Positions 1 through 15,100 are shown, counted from the stretch's first letter. The stretch: 64,000 bases of DNA from Bimastos eiseni (GCA_959347315.1 OY365815.1:15801823-15865822), one strand, 5' to 3'. The notes: generated by a model not told the origin, from the sequence alone. Numbers and translations: made by a program.

Positions 1-3000
1 AAAGAGTTTTACTGCTCAATGGCTGAGGTCTGCCTTGTATCGGTTTTATGGTAGGAGTACCTGGTTTACCAGCAGACAGCTTCTTTTTTACTGATTTGGA
101 TGCATTGGCTTGAATTGAAACAGCCTGATTCTCCCTTTCCACTGGCTGTTTATCTGACTCACTTAATTGATGATAAGTCTCTGACTGCCCATCACTGGCT
201 CCTGAAATCGGTTGTTCGACTGCAACCTTTGAATGAGGAGATTCAACCGGGATAGTTGCAGCATCTGGCTGTATACCTATCACTTCCATAACCTGGCCTG
301 GATCGAATGACATGGCAGTAGTAATACTGCTGTCACACTCTAAATATGCTGAAATGTCGTCATCATCGCAAGAGACGAACGAACATTCAAAATCGCCAGA
401 ACCAGAACTATTTGCAGCAATATTTCTAGATTGTCTTGGATATGTTGGAAAATTGATGTCAAGCATCTCTTCCTCCACTTCCACAGCATTCCCTAAGTGT
501 GCTTCCAGTGCATGATGAACAGGTTGGTCAGCTGGTTCAATCTTTGTCTCTAGGTTTAGACAAGTTGCTCCGTCCATCGTATCAATCTCTGTTGCTGACT
601 TTTCAGTGAGTTTAGTTTCATCTGTTGGTCTACTTTCCGTTCCAGACATTACATTAACCATGTAACCTTGTAGTACTGCTTCACCTCTTGCCTTTAGATC
701 AAGATTTTCATCCATCCAATCAGTTTCCACATTTGGTTTAGTGGCATCCATAGGCACAGACTCTGTATCTGATCCTATACAAACGACACTGACAGCTGGT
801 TCTGGCTCCTGGGTCCTGCTTCTTTGCGAATAGGCTGGGTCACATGATGATGTCTCAAACACGCAAGTCTGCAAAAAAACCGCACTTAATGCCTCCTCTT
901 CCGACTTCAGAGCACCACTCGTTAATAAACCACCGCTTAAAAAAATTTCACTATGGCCAGAATTTTTTGAAATTTCAAAGACATTTCCCATCTGAGTATG
1001 AGATAAATTGCTGTCAACTAACATGCTGTCAAAAATCCTATTGCAAGAAACAGAAAAAGGCATTGTGTTCTCTTTGTGATTAAAGTCTGCAACTAAGGCA
1101 GAACTGCCATCAATGATGGGAACAGAGCCCAGCAGAACTTCAGCATCAGCATTTGATGCATCACCACAGCTGAGAACAGGGGTGAAATTCTCCTGCATGC
1201 CAATAAAATTGTCAGAACAACCACTGAATTCAAGACGCTCAGTAGATGAAGAATGCGAAGCAGCATGCAACAAAGGTGAGCAAGTCAAGCGTTTAGAGTT
1301 ACAAGCGTCAGTCGTGCCAGCTATTGGCAAGCGGTTAGTAGCAAAATCGAACAACAAACTACTTTGACCGTCAACAGGTTTAGAAACACACAAACCAAAC
1401 TGTTCCAACCGAACACTTAACCATTCAGCACTTACCGTTTCATTTTCCGATCGCTGTCTCTCCAGCGCCAACTCCGCCTCGAGCTGCAGGAACCTGCCAA
1501 GAAGTTCTTCCAGTTTCGTCTTGGCGACAGACCGCTCCAGCTCGTTCTGCAGCTTCAGACTCTCGTGCTCAGCCTGAATGACAGAACAGAGTTGGCATGA
1601 TTCGCTGCCACTGGTCTCATGGAAACGGTTGACCTGTCTTTCCAGCTGAGTGCACTTTCGTTCCGAAGTCTGAAGTTTTGATTCGTAGAATAATTTCTGC
1701 TCCTGAATTTTTGAAGTCAGTTGTCTGTTCTCGCTGCTAAGATCCCTATATCTGTCATCAGAAACCAACGTTTGGAGTTCAGAAGTCCTTGTTAAAGTCT
1801 GTGCCCCACTTTCTTCACCGCTTACTGCAGACGATTCTGTCGATGTTATCCCATCGCCCACACGATCGACAGATGGCCTGGCAAACTCGCTGCTCACCAG
1901 TGGACTCGCCTGACGACAGGTTGATCTATAACGTATCACCAGTTGCTCAAGGGTCACGTTCTTCTGAGCCAGCATGCTACACTGGGACCGCAGGACATCC
2001 AACTCCAGTTCCATTGTTGTGATCTTCTCTGTCATCTTTCTCACATCTGGAAGCATACCATCGGTCAACTCCTGGCCCCTCTGTCTTCCACTTCCAGAAT
2101 GTTCCGCTATGATGACCCTCGGCACTGAAATAAGCGTTTCCATTTCTGCCTGCTCCTTTTCGATCCTCTGAGCCGACCGCAGTTCCAGTACAACCATATC
2201 AAGCACCGCCACTTGGTTCTGAAGCGACGAAATCTCCGCTTCCAGCCCTTCCACGTTGCTGTGCTTCACCTTAAATTCGTTGAACTCCTTGACAGTGATG
2301 ATGAGTCTGTTCTTAAGCTTTGCATACTCTTTACGTGCCTTTGATTTGAACTGATTGTACTCAAACTGAAGAGATGAGTGATCCTTTGCAACACGCTTGT
2401 AACGACTCACAAAATCCACAGGATCCAGTTGATCGGACATCTCTGCGATCTTCTGACGCTCGTCTCGACCCAACTTTTCTCCCGTGATGTCATCATTCTC
2501 AGAGCTCGACTCTCGAATAAATCCAGTCGTTCTCAGTCTTCCACTGTCGTAATTGGACGACCTCCTGACATCTTCATCAGTCTTCAGACCATCCAGTGGG
2601 GACAAAGACTCGAGGTAAACATCATATCCCTCAGCAGGCAGGTTTGACAACTGGATGGCAGGGATAGGGTGCAATTCAGCTGCAGGGGACCACAGAGTGT
2701 TTGCCCGGCTACCCTCTGTCGAGTCTCTTACCCTTCGAATGTAAGGAGCCATCTCCCAGTCGTGGCGTTCTTCAAACCGCTGACTCTTCAGGTCTGAAGG
2801 ATTGATGTTCTTTGGTGAGGAGTCCTCGTTCTCTCTGAGCAGCAGTCCGTCATCCGACGTGAGAACGCTCTCTGATCCTGACAGGGAGCTCGGAGAAAGA
2901 AGCCCAGAGGAGAATAGATTGCCCTCGAGGGAAGTCCCTCTGTCAAGAAGGGCGACAAGCTTCATGCGCCATTCTTCTGCATCCTGTTCTGGAATGAACT

Positions 3001-3172
3001 TTGGACTGCCCTGGTAGTCGTGCGAGTCTCCTGCCGATTGGCGTCGACTAAGAGCAGAATGAAGTTGCTCGATCTGTGCCAACAGATGTGAGTTTTCTTC
3101 CTGGACAGATTCGTACTGATGACGACACGCATCCAGCTCGTTCAGAAGGTGATGTCGCGAATCCGTCAAATC
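1..3172 (-). CDS. AKAP9-like: Exon 8 of the AKAP9-like gene, open to the window edge
   Basis: The acceptor TTTTCAG precedes GATTTGACG at 3172, and the frame then stays open for 1,057 codons to position 1. Because it runs off the edge it has neither start nor stop inside the window. Residues up to about position 1440 are coiled coil (for example QEENSHLLAQIEQLHSAL near the start and LEELLGRFLQLEAELALERQ near the end). Beyond that the protein changes to an acidic, Ser/Thr/Asp-rich, non-helical composition for about 480 codons. A perfect donor-like GTAAGT sits exactly at this change (1435-1430), so part of the exon may be removed or used alternatively. The absence of stops over 480 codons argues that the distal part is coding. 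Confidence 0.82.
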
Positions 3173-6100
3173 CTGAAAATCAAAAGCTTTCTTGAATCAT
3201 TTACAAGTAAGTAGATGACTAGATTGATTATTGGTTAATTGCCGATGATTCACTGGCTTTCATTCAAAGTGAATGATTGACAGGATTTTCATTCAGTCAT
3301 TCAGATCATTTATATATCCCACTCAAAGGTAAACCCTCTCAACCCAGGAAAGAAAATACAAGTAGGTGTCAAGTTCCGACAAAAGTGCATGAAGCATTCT
3401 GGGCCAGAAGGACATGTGTATCTAGAAGGTTGCTCTTACAAGTACAGTAATTTCCGAGCTACACTATCACTGCCCCACACCGCAAAACTAATACTAGTGA
3501 CTCCAGCTTGAACTCAACTGTTGTTATGGGCAACCATATGCTGTAAGGTTAAAAAATAATGAATGGTAACAGGAGATAAATTATTAACTTTCCCAGACAC
3601 ATAAATTGTCTGCTCTTAATTCATGACCATTATTGTCCTTAACCATATTTAAGAAGCCTGGTTTAAGTATTGTACAGAATCATCTTGCAGCAGATCACAG
3701 TGTAATTGTTTTCCCACCATGAGTTTTATAGCCTTCAAACTTCGATAAAATCCCATGCTACTTCTAACAGCGTTCAGAGTCTGTAATGCTTTGAAGGGAC
3801 ATTAATCCTCAAGAGCGAGAGGACTTCCAATGTTTACCTATCGCTACAGCACTGCATACTAACTGCCACAGTAGTCAAAATATTAAAACTTTTCCAGTAT
3901 ACACAAATCGCTCAAGCAATTCAAAAACTGACCTAGTTCGATAATTATGCTTAGACGGCTTAATCAATTTTGAGGATAATTGACCAGCTGGGCAGAAGTT
4001 AGTCTAATTGATATGGATCTTATACAGCCCTGCAAGGGTTTGACTGGGCAGAGATTGAGAATGAAATGAATTTAGAAAGGTGGTTAAAACGTTGAAGCAC
4101 TCCCCACAGACCTTGATTTCCTTCTGCAGCTGCTGAACAAGCTGATCTTCAGCCTGTAGATGTAGTGGTTGATCATCAGATATGTGATGAAGAGGAGGAG
4201 ACAGGTCACCCCTCGACTGGCTCTGGGTATGCTCCCATTCCTTCTTTGCCTACAGTCATTAATGTTATGTACGTACGGACACATGCATGCAAAGGTAAAA
4301 TGTGCATTAATGTATGTATTTATGGATGCATGCATGTGAAGGTGTAAGTTTGTATTAATGTATGTATGTGTTAAAGTGTGCTATGTATGTATATGTTAGT
4401 GCATGTATGTAACAATGTATGCATATATGTAAGCATTCATGTAGACACCAAATATGCTTCAATGTGTTCCTGGACAATTTTTATCGACGCTTCTATTCTT
4501 CGGCATGAGTGACTAAAATATGCTACGGATCAATACTGCTATACAACTGTGCATTAAGGATTTAGTCAATATCCTTAACTCAGAGCTTGTCACAGAGGAA
4601 GGTCAAACTAATTCACTGTCTGTACAGAAACCCATGACATGAGGTTACCACCCAGCCACTTCATGTAAATACAGAAAAAGTTAGGGACCATATCAATATA
4701 ATCCAAATTATTTATGCATTCAAAGCACTTACGAAGTGCACAAACATAGAATCTTAATCTTAGGCACAGATGAATGTCTGCCAGAGTCATGCACAATTTC
4801 ATGCAACTTATGCCAGAGTAACCATATCCTGAATCACAGCCAAACCTGGCAAACACAAGTTTCCAAGTGATAGTTCTATCTATAGTACCAATACACAAGC
4901 CTAATAATATAAACACAATTTTTATTTAAATGTAATATAAAAAATTCACACATTCTTCTCTAATTCTGCATTTCCCAAAATGTTTTCATGGGACAGTCAT
5001 AAAAGACATCTGTAAAACTGACATCTTTGAACTCCTGCCTAGGTACCAGTGCTATTTTAGTCAGAAAATCATTTGGCTAGGCAATAATTACAACCAAGAT
5101 GGACTGGCAGGTGAAGCAGAAGACATGTTGAAACACCTTTCTGCCCTGGCAGAGAATTTGAACCCGACATCTCACTCGACAGTCCAACACGCAAACCACT
5201 GGACGTAAGTGGGCGTTCCAGGCGAAAGCTAAACTGAAATAAGTGTATGCACTAAATTCAAAAGAGTATATCCACATTGGGAAAACCCTTCTCAACTCGC
5301 CTGCATTTGGTGACCCTCCCACACCCCTCCTAGCAGGTGACCCCCATACAATATAAGCAAACTCACCTTGCTGAATTCTTCTATACACTTATGTTGATAC
5401 TGGACCTTGTAGGCCTCCAACGACTGTTCAAACTCTGTCCGAAGTTCCTCTTCCCTCCTGCGATGAGCCTCGCTGAGCTCAGTCACAACGTCCGACCGAA
5501 GATGCGAAACCTCATGGCCGTGACTTTCTGTAAGTCGGAACTTTAAAATAGCCAGCTCTGTTTCGTGTTGTTGCTCAATTTTCTTGACCTTTTCTGCCCA
5601 GTCCTGTGCCGTTTCCTGACATGTACCATCTCTAGCAAGTGCGGACAATTGAGCTTCAAGCTGCTCGATTGTATGCCGACAAGTTTTAAGATTCTCGCTT
5701 AGCACCAAGTTTTCCTGCCGCAGTTTTGCAGATTCAAATTCCATTGCCGTTGTGTCTGAAGAGCGATTTAAACCGGTTGGTGATTCGACTGGACTATGCG
5801 TTTCAAAGCCTAAACTCGTCTTGAGGTTTGTGATCTGTTGCTCGTATGTCTGCTTCATCTTTTCGGATTCTTCGCTAGCCATGAACAGCTGACTTTCCAA
5901 TTCTGAAATCTGCTTCTGGTACTCAAACACCTTCCTCTCATTGTCAAATCCAGCAGACTTAAGGCATCCCTCAGTGTGGTCCATGCTGTCACTTATGAAC
6001 TCGTTCTCCGTTATTAGAATCTCATTAGCCTGCAATAATTCGTGAATTGTACTTTCCAATTGTTTGATGTTCGTCTGATCGCTTGTCTCTTTCTTTTCCA

Positions 6101-9100
6101 CATCACTGTTACCAACCCCATCCAAATTTCTGCATTTCAAAAGTTCAGCTACCTTTGTTTCTAATGTGTCTTTTTCCTTCAACAGGCATGCCACTTGCGA
6201 AGAAAGCTGCTTGTTAGCTCCCAGAAGAGTATGGCTGCATTGTTCCACTTCGAACTTACCAGATTCAAGCTTTTTGATGCATTTTTCCATCTGAAGCTTT
6301 TCCTCTTTGGAAGCCTTTAGCTCCTCTTTGATTGTTTTCAGCTGTCTTTCCAGCTCTGAATACTGAAGCTTCACGTCAAAAAGATTTTCCTCCAACCTTC
6401 TCATCTCTTTTGTGATGGCCATGTCTGTCACTTCTGTCAAAAGTAGTTCAGCACTCAAGTCTTTCATTAGAACCTCCCTCTCTGTTCCATCAAGACCCAA
6501 CTCCGAAGTCTTTAAAGCAATATCGGACTCTACCCTAGACTTCATCTGATTACTGTTGTCAGCTTGGTCTGCACTGAATGACGCCTCACCTGCGCAACTC
6601 TTAATTGCACCTCCAAGTTTCACAGAGCTCTGATCCTCAGGATGAATTCCCTTCTCAAAGACCATGCTTTCATCACGGCCCTCAGAAACACCAATTTCTC
6701 CTATCATCTCTCTGACTACTGTCATTCTTTTACTGGTATCTCCAAGACTCAAAATCCTCAATTTCTCTTCATCCGCTCTATCCAGTCTATTCCTCAACTC
6801 AGTGATGACCCCAGTGTATTCCTGTTTCATAGCTACCCACTGCTGCTCGTGCAGAGCTTTGCACTTTTCCAGTTCTTCCACTCCTGCCAGTATCTCAGAC
6901 TCCAGTTGTTCACACCGGCGAACAGTTTCATCTCTGTCAAGCTCTGCAGCAGCGCCTTTACTTCTCAGATCTACAGCCACCTTTTCATGTTCCTCCGCTA
7001 AGGAACGTTGCTCCTTCTGGAGCGCTTCAAGGCTCTTAAGGAGATTCTGTGAGTCGTCCTGAGATGTCGTGAGATCCTCTTTCAGCACTTTACCAGCACT
7101 CTCCAGCTTTTCCACACTCGCCATCTTTTCAGTAAGCGCATCCTCGAGCTCTCGGATTCGTGCATTCAATGACTGGCTTTCGCTATCGAATTGTTCTTTT
7201 TCTTTTGTCATTGTACATTCAATGCATTGCAATTCATTCACTTTGGTTACTAGATCCTCCTCAGCTGACACGAGATTCTTCTGCGTTGCAACGAGTTCTA
7301 CCTTCGTACTCACTAGCTCATCAGTCACCGACTGTAGCTTGCTTTCACCGGACGCCTGTTTCAGCCGCAGCTCATCGATCTCCGACTTCCAGTCTGTTGC
7401 AGCCTGATCTCTTTCGTCAGTTGCAATCGACAGTTTCAGAGATAACTCTGAGATGAGTTTCGCTTGGTCCATTTTCTCGCTTTCCAGTGATTCGCATTCC
7501 TTCAGCAGTTCTGAAATTTTCTTGTTCAAAGTTTCTTCTAATTCAATATTTTTTATTGCAATTTCTGCTTTGCTTTTCTCAATTTCATCAATCTTGCTCT
7601 TGCTCTCGTGGATGATGTTCTGTTTTTCCTCTACTTCTGCTCCGAAGAACGTCTCTTTCTCAGCAATCATTTCATCACGCACCTTGACATCGTCACGCAA
7701 GCTGGTAATCGTTTCTTCAAGACACTGAATCTTCTTACGATACTCTTCTACCTCTGCCAATGTGCTTGTCAGCTTCATATCTTTTGCAAGCAAGGATTCT
7801 CCTGCAATTCGTGCAGAATCCTCCAAATCCTTCATATTTGTTTCAAGATGTTGAACAGCCTCCTGCGTCTGTGCAAGATTATTTTCAAGTAAAACTTTTT
7901 CTTCCTGCATTTCCTTAATCTGAACGTCGTTCTCCGCAGTTAAATTAGCAACCGTTTCAGTCAATCTTCCCATGGCATTTGCTGATTCATCCTGCTTATT
8001 GCATTTCTCGATCAGTTCCAACTCCATCTCTGCAATCTTATTTCTTAGCTTATGCTCCTCTTGTACCATCTTGTCCTCAAATTCCCCCTTTGAAACAAGC
8101 TTTTCTTCCAAGCTTTTGTTATCGGCTTCCAACTTAGACACAAAATCCTCTAGGTCCTTCGTTTTCTGTTTCAGTTCTGCCTCAGTATTAGTGAAAGTGA
8201 CAATTCTGTCTTCCTTTTCAGTGTTTAACACTAGTATCACTTGTTCCAACTCTTTCACTCTGTTCATTCTGCAAGTAAGATCTTTGTCAAGTTCTAGTAT
8301 CTGAGTTTTCAGTTTCAGTTCAAGAGCAGCCGCTTGAGCAAGTTCTTCAATTTTCTGCTGGATCTGCTCTTCAATTTTAGCTTTGTAGTCCTCTGATTTT
8401 GCCAACTCATCTCCAAGTCGTGTCACCTGCTCAACAAATCTCACCTCAAACTGTTCCAAGGTGGCATCACTGCTTTGCTTTTGTGAAGTCACTAAGGCAA
8501 GTTTGTCACTAACCTCAACCAAACTCTCATTAAAATTATGATCCTGTCTGGATAGAGCTTCCTCCAAGAACTTGATCTGCCTCTGCGGATCCGTCTCAGC
8601 ATGACTGGCAGTAATGACTGCAGTAGCTCCTTTCCCAATAGCCAACATTAATTGCTCATCGAATGCACTGTCATCGGACTGCATCAGTGAACCAGCTGTA
8701 GTTGTGTGCAGAAGAGATTCAGAGCTTTTTAACCTGACTTCACCTTCAGTATGGTCAACCATAGCCTGTCTTTCAGCCTTGGATAGAACTTCTTCTAGTT
8801 CTTGAACTTTAGTTTTCAGTCTGAGCTCAAGAGCTGCAGCATGAGCAAGTTCCTCAACTTTCTGCTGGATCTGTCCCTCAAATTTAGCTTTGTTGTCTTC
8901 TGATTTTGCCAATTCGTCCTCAAGTCGTGTCACCTGGTCAACAAATTCCACCTCGACCTTTCCTAAGGTGGCATCACAGTCTTGCTTCTGTGAAATAACC
9001 AAGGCGAGCTTGTCGCTCACCTCAACCAATCTCTCGTTATAGTTATGCTCTTGTCTGGCTAGAGCTTCCTCTAAGAACTTGATCCTCCTCTGCAGATCCT

Positions 9101-12100
9101 GCTCAGTATGAGTGGCATCAAAGGCTGCAGTAGCTCCTTTCCCAATGGCCAACATTAATTGCTCATCAAATGCACTGTCATCTAACTGCACCAATGAAGC
9201 AACTTCAGTCACATGCAAAAGAGATTCGGAGGCTCCAAACCTGACTACACCTGCAGTCGGGTCAGCTAATGCCGTCTCAACTTCAACTTTAGCCTGGCTT
9301 TCAATCATGGTCTGAGTTTCCACTGTTACCAGGTCTATACAAGTAGTCTGACTTTCACAAGTACTCTGATCCACAACTGTAGCTTGACTTTCAATGGATC
9401 CCTGGTCGACACTTGTAGTTTGACTACCAACTGTATTCTGACTCACCAGTTGACTCACACTAGGACTCTGATCTATGACTGGCTGCTGGCTTTCACTTGC
9501 AGTCCAGCTCTCTTCTGAAACTTGAATTTCAACTGCATCATCAGCAATTCCAGCAATCTGATTTTCAATTGACATTTGACCTTCACCTGTAATCTGACAT
9601 CCAGCTGTGACTTGACCTTCACCAGTAATCTGACTTTCAGCTGAAACCAGCCCTTCACATGCAGTTTGGCTTTCATTTATAGCTTGGCCGGCTGCTTTAG
9701 TCTGACTATCGGCAGTTGTTTTTCTCTCACCTATTGCAGTTTCATCATGACCTCTAGTTTGGCTTTCAGCTGTAGTCTGGTTTTCACTTGGACTTTGACC
9801 TTCTCTGGCAGTCTGACTTTGTACTGCAGTTCCACCTACAGCCGTGATCTGACTTTCAGATGTGAACTGGTTTTCGTTTGGCTGTTCAGCTGTGTTCTGG
9901 AATAAACTAGAAGTCTGGGGTCCACCACTAGCTAGACCTTCAGTTGTAGTCTTGTGAAGTATTAGGCTTAATTCCTCTTTTAGCTTTTCATTTTCAAGTG
10001 TCAGCTGATGAATATTCTCCTCAATTTCATGATTCTGTTCAGTCAGTTCATTCACCTGCAATTGTAATTTCCTGTAGGCCAAGTGAACATCTGACTGATC
10101 ATCAACTCTGTGTTCTCTGTTCAAAGTCTGAACATCAACACTACCCCAGCTTTCAATTGTACCATGATCTACTGTGATACGTTGGCTGTCAGCTGTGGTC
10201 TGATCTACCATTGTAGCTTGGCCATGCACTGTAGTCTGGTCTACAACTGCACATTGACTGTACTCTGGCAGTCTCTGACTGTAGTCTGCCATACTCTGGT
10301 CAATATTTGCAGTCTGACTATTGCATGTAGGCTGGTCTACATTTGAAGTCTGACTTTCAATTGTAGTCTCATCTGCAATTGCAATTTGACTATTACTTAA
10401 AGCTTGGCTTTCGACTGCAGTCTGATTCACGAATGTACTCTGACTATTACTTGTCGTTTGAGTCAGAGTGTTGGCATGAACTTCACATACATTATTTGCT
10501 TCGCTCAAAGCTTGATCTTCATCTGAACTTTGGTTTGGCAGCATTACTATGCCATCAGTGGAAGTCCCTTCAAGAGCAGCCAATCGTCTGTTGTCTGCAA
10601 GCTGCACCTTCAACTGACTAATAGTTTCCTGACTACTCTGATACCGTTCAGTCAATCTTGTTATTTCAGCTTTCAACTTCTGCACATCGACAGTCTGCAA
10701 CACCGATTCTTCACATGCACTAATGTCCACATTATTTTGAATTTCAAAAAGACCCTGATTTACACCAAAAGTGTGCTTTGCAGCAGGAGTCTGATCGAAT
10801 CCTGAAGTTTGGGTTTCACTTTGAGCTGTGGCATAGACCACCATCACAGTCTGGCTTTCACATGTAACCTCATCAGTGCTTGTAGTCGGGCTTGTAATCG
10901 GATGTAAAGCTGTGACCTGACTTTCACTTACAGCCTGGTCAGTGATCATCTGACTTTCAGATGTACCATGATCAACAATTGTAATCTGGTTTTCAGTTGC
11001 GGCATGATCTACAACTGTAGCTTGGCTTTCAGTTCTAGCATGGTCTACAATTGCAGTCTGGCTTTCAGTTGCTGAATAATCTACAACTGTAGTCTGGCTT
11101 TCATTTGCTGAATAATCTACAACTGTAGTCTGGCTTTCAGTTACTGAATAATCTACAACTGTAGTCTGGCTTTCAGTTGCTGAATAATCTACAACTGTAG
11201 TCTGGCTTTCATTTGCTACATAATCTACAACTGTAGTCTGGCTTTCATTTGTAACATGTTCAACAATTGTAGTCTGGCTTTCAGTTGTAGCATGGTCTAC
11301 AACTGTAGTCTGACATTCACTTGCAATCAGAGCAACAGTTATTAATTGATTTCCACTTATCATTTCATCAAAGTTTGACTGGTTTTTATCTGTAGTGTCA
11401 AATACAGAAGTAGTCTGACTTTCAGTTGTAGCATCATCCATGCTTGTTGTTTGACTTGCAGTAAGGTCAACATTTGTTTGGGTTTCCACTGAGATCTGCT
11501 TAATGCCTGAAGTCTGGCCATCAGCTTTCAATTTACCAACATTTGTAGGTTGAGCACCATCTGAAGTCTGAGATGAATCTTTACGTGATGCCAGTTCAGC
11601 CTTCAGCCTCTGATGCTCTTCACTTTGTTCTATATCTCTCACACAAATATCCACAGCATCCTCTGGCTTAAGTTTCTGAACAGCCTCAAGCTGTTTCCTC
11701 AGCCCTTCAATAGTCACAACACTTTCTAAATACAACTGTTCAGCCCTTAGTTCATGACCACCATTGGGCTGATCATCCAATGATGTTGAACTTTCTTCAA
11801 CTGCCTCATCAAATCTGTTCTGGGTCAAAAGCTCATCCTCTAGGAGTCTCTTCTCTTCAGTCATACATTCAAGGTTTGTATGAACGTTGGAAAGTTCTTC
11901 CTGAACAGTACAGAGTTCATCAATTAGCCTCAGATTGTCGATTCTTAGCTGATCCACTAAAATCATTTTCTCTGTGCTATCCCGGTGAGATCTGTTGCCC
12001 AGGTCTGCAAGCTCTCCAAGAGCTCTGTCTTGTGCCTCAATCCGCTGGTTTAGCACAGCTACAAGTTCCTGAATTGCTGTCAACTCCTCCAAAGTCACAG

Positions 12101-15100
12101 TTTGGCTTTGCATTTCTACTAACAAAACCTCAGCATTTTGTGTAACCACCTGTTTCTCATTAGACAAAGCAAGATTTGTCTCTGCCATCGTAGGTGAAAC
12201 TTGTTCAATACCACAAGAAGGGGTAGAAATCGAATTTGAAATATCTGACTGCTCAACATCTTGATATTCCAAAGCCATTCCAGTACTTTCAGACTGAGCA
12301 ATTCCTTCAACCACCTCCACATTTTCAATGTCAGCTAACACCATCAGACCTCTCTCTACCATCCTAACTGGCACTACTTTTCCACTTTTATCTTCAACAG
12401 ACAAAACCATCTGAGATTTGTCAAACTCTGATGGAATCTCAGCATGTACTGCACTGTCACCTTCAGATTCAAGCTTCCCAGTGAACACTGATGCACTTGA
12501 AATGGCCGGTAAAGACGCAAATGTTGAAATTTTGCCAGGTGGCAACATTTGTTCAGATTTGCACTCCTGTATAAGTCCATCATCAACCTTATCCAGATCT
12601 GCATTCTGTGACCTAAGCTTCTGAACACCAATAAGCTGTTTCTTCAGCTCATCAATAGTTGCTACACTTTCCATATGCAATTCTTTAAGATTAAGCACTT
12701 CAATGCTAAGTTCATGGTCACGTTCTAGCTGCTTTTTCAGCTCATCCAGAGTCTTTTCACTTTCTTCAACTGCTTTGTCAAAGCTGAACTTTTGAGCCAA
12801 AAGCTGATCCTCTAATCCTCTCTTTTCTTCATTCATATATTCAAGGTTCATCTGAGTGCTGGAAAGTTCTTCCTGAACAGTACAGAGTTCATCAATGAGC
12901 TTCAGGATTTCTGTTCTGAGCTGGTCGACTAAAATAATTTTCTCTGCATTGTCCTGCTGAGATATGTTACTTAGGTCTGCAAGCTCTCCAAGAGCTCTAT
13001 CCTGTGTCTCAATCCGCTGCTTTAGCATAGCTACAAGTTCCTGAACTGCACTCAACTCTTGCAGAGTCACAGGTAGGTTTTGCGATTCTTCAAATGAAAT
13101 GCATGTCATAGCTATACTTTCACTTGTAGTCTGGTCTGCACTATCAATCTGGCTTCCAGTTGTAGTATGGGTTATATTTGCTGACTGGCTTTCACAAGCA
13201 AAATAATCTATGCGTTTAATTGGGCTATCTCTTTCAGTTTGATGTAAAGTCGTTACCTGATCTTCACTAACAGTCTGGTCAATGCTTGTCTGAATTTCTG
13301 TAGTTGCATGATCTACAATTACAGTCTGGCTTTCAGTTGTCACAAGATTTACAATTGTAGTCTGGCTTTCACCAGTAGCGTGTTCTACATACATAGTTTG
13401 GCTTTCAGCTGTAGTATTATCAACAAGTGTCGTCTGGCTTTCACAGGTAGTGTGAAATACAATTGGCAACTGGTAATCACCTTTAAACTGGTCCAAACCC
13501 ATCTGGCTTTCATTTGTAGCACAGTCCTTGCTAGCAGTTTGACCATCACCTTTTTCAAGTTGCTTTCTCAACTCATCAATAGTCGCAACACTCTCCACAT
13601 GCTGCTGTTTAAGATAAAGCACTTCAACGCTTAGTTCACGATCACCCTCTAGCTGCATTTTCAGCTCACCTACTGTCCTCGAACTTTCCTCAACTGCTTT
13701 ATCAAACCTGTACTTCTCAATCAAAAGTTGCTCCTCTAAGAGTCTTTTCTCCTCGTTCACAGATTCAAGGTTAGTCTGAGTGCTGGAAAGTTCTTCCTTA
13801 AGAGTAAAGAGTTCATCAATTAGCTTTAGGTAGTCTTTTTGAAGCTGATCGACTAAAATAATTTTCTCTTCTTCACGTTGCTCTTGTAAGACATTTGTAG
13901 CTTGGCTTTCAACAACTCTCATGCCAATGTCCTCTGACTTAAGTTTCTTAGTGTCTTCAAGCTGACTTCTCAGCTCATTAATAACTGCTATACTTTCCAC
14001 ATGCTGCTGTTTAAGATCAAATACTTCAGCACTAAGTTCATGATCACACTCCAGCTGCTTCTTCAGCTCACCCACTGTCGTCGCACTTTCTTTAACTACC
14101 TCATCAAATCTTTTCTTTTGGGTCAAAAGGTCATCCTCCAGGAGTCGCTTCTCTTCAGTCATATATACAAGGTTTGTCTGAATGCTGGAAAGTTCTTCCT
14201 GAACAGTACACAGTTCATCAATGAGCTTCAGATTGTCCATTCTTAGCTGATCCACTAAAATAACCTTCTCTGTGTTGTCTTGGTGAGATCTGTTACCCAG
14301 TTCTGAGAGTTCTCCAAGAGCTCTGTCTTGTGTCTCAATCCGCTGGTTCAGCACAGCTACAAGTTCCTGAATAGCTCCTAGCTCCTGTAAAGTCACTGAG
14401 TGGCTTTGAAAGTCTTCAAACGAAACATACCTCATAATGTCACCTCTGTTAGTAGTTTTGTTCTCTTTTGCAGGTTTGCTTTCGATGGTAGCCTGGACTG
14501 CAGCTGTCGTCGAGCTTTCATCAACGGCACAGTGTGCAATTGTGGCCTCGCTTTTAGTGTGATCTGTTCTTGTATTTGGGTTTTCACTTGTAGCCAGATT
14601 CTCAGTTGTTACTTGAATTTCAATTAGAGTCTGGTCAATGTTTGTCTGATTTTCTGTGGCGACCTGATCTACAGCCGCAGTCTGACTTTCAGCGGTAGCA
14701 TAGCCAACAATAATAGTCTGGCTTTCACCAATAATGTGATCAACACTCATAGTTTGGCTTTCAGTTGTGGCATAGTTCACTACTGCAGTCTGGCTTTCAA
14801 TAGAAATCTGAAATGCACTCTTCACCAGGCTTTCACTTATATTCTGGTATACACTTGCCTGGCTTTCATTTGTAGCATAGTCTATCCCGGTAGTCTGGCT
14901 TTCACGAGTAGTATAGTGTACAACTGTAGTCTGACTGTCACTTGTTACATGATCTACAGCTATAGTCTGACTTTCATGTGCAGTCTGAGTTACAACTGTA
15001 AGCTGGTGATCACTTAAAGTCTGGTCATTGCTTGTCTGGCTTGCAACTGGAGTAAGATTTACAATTGAAGTCTGGCTTTCTGCTGCAGTGTAATTTATGC

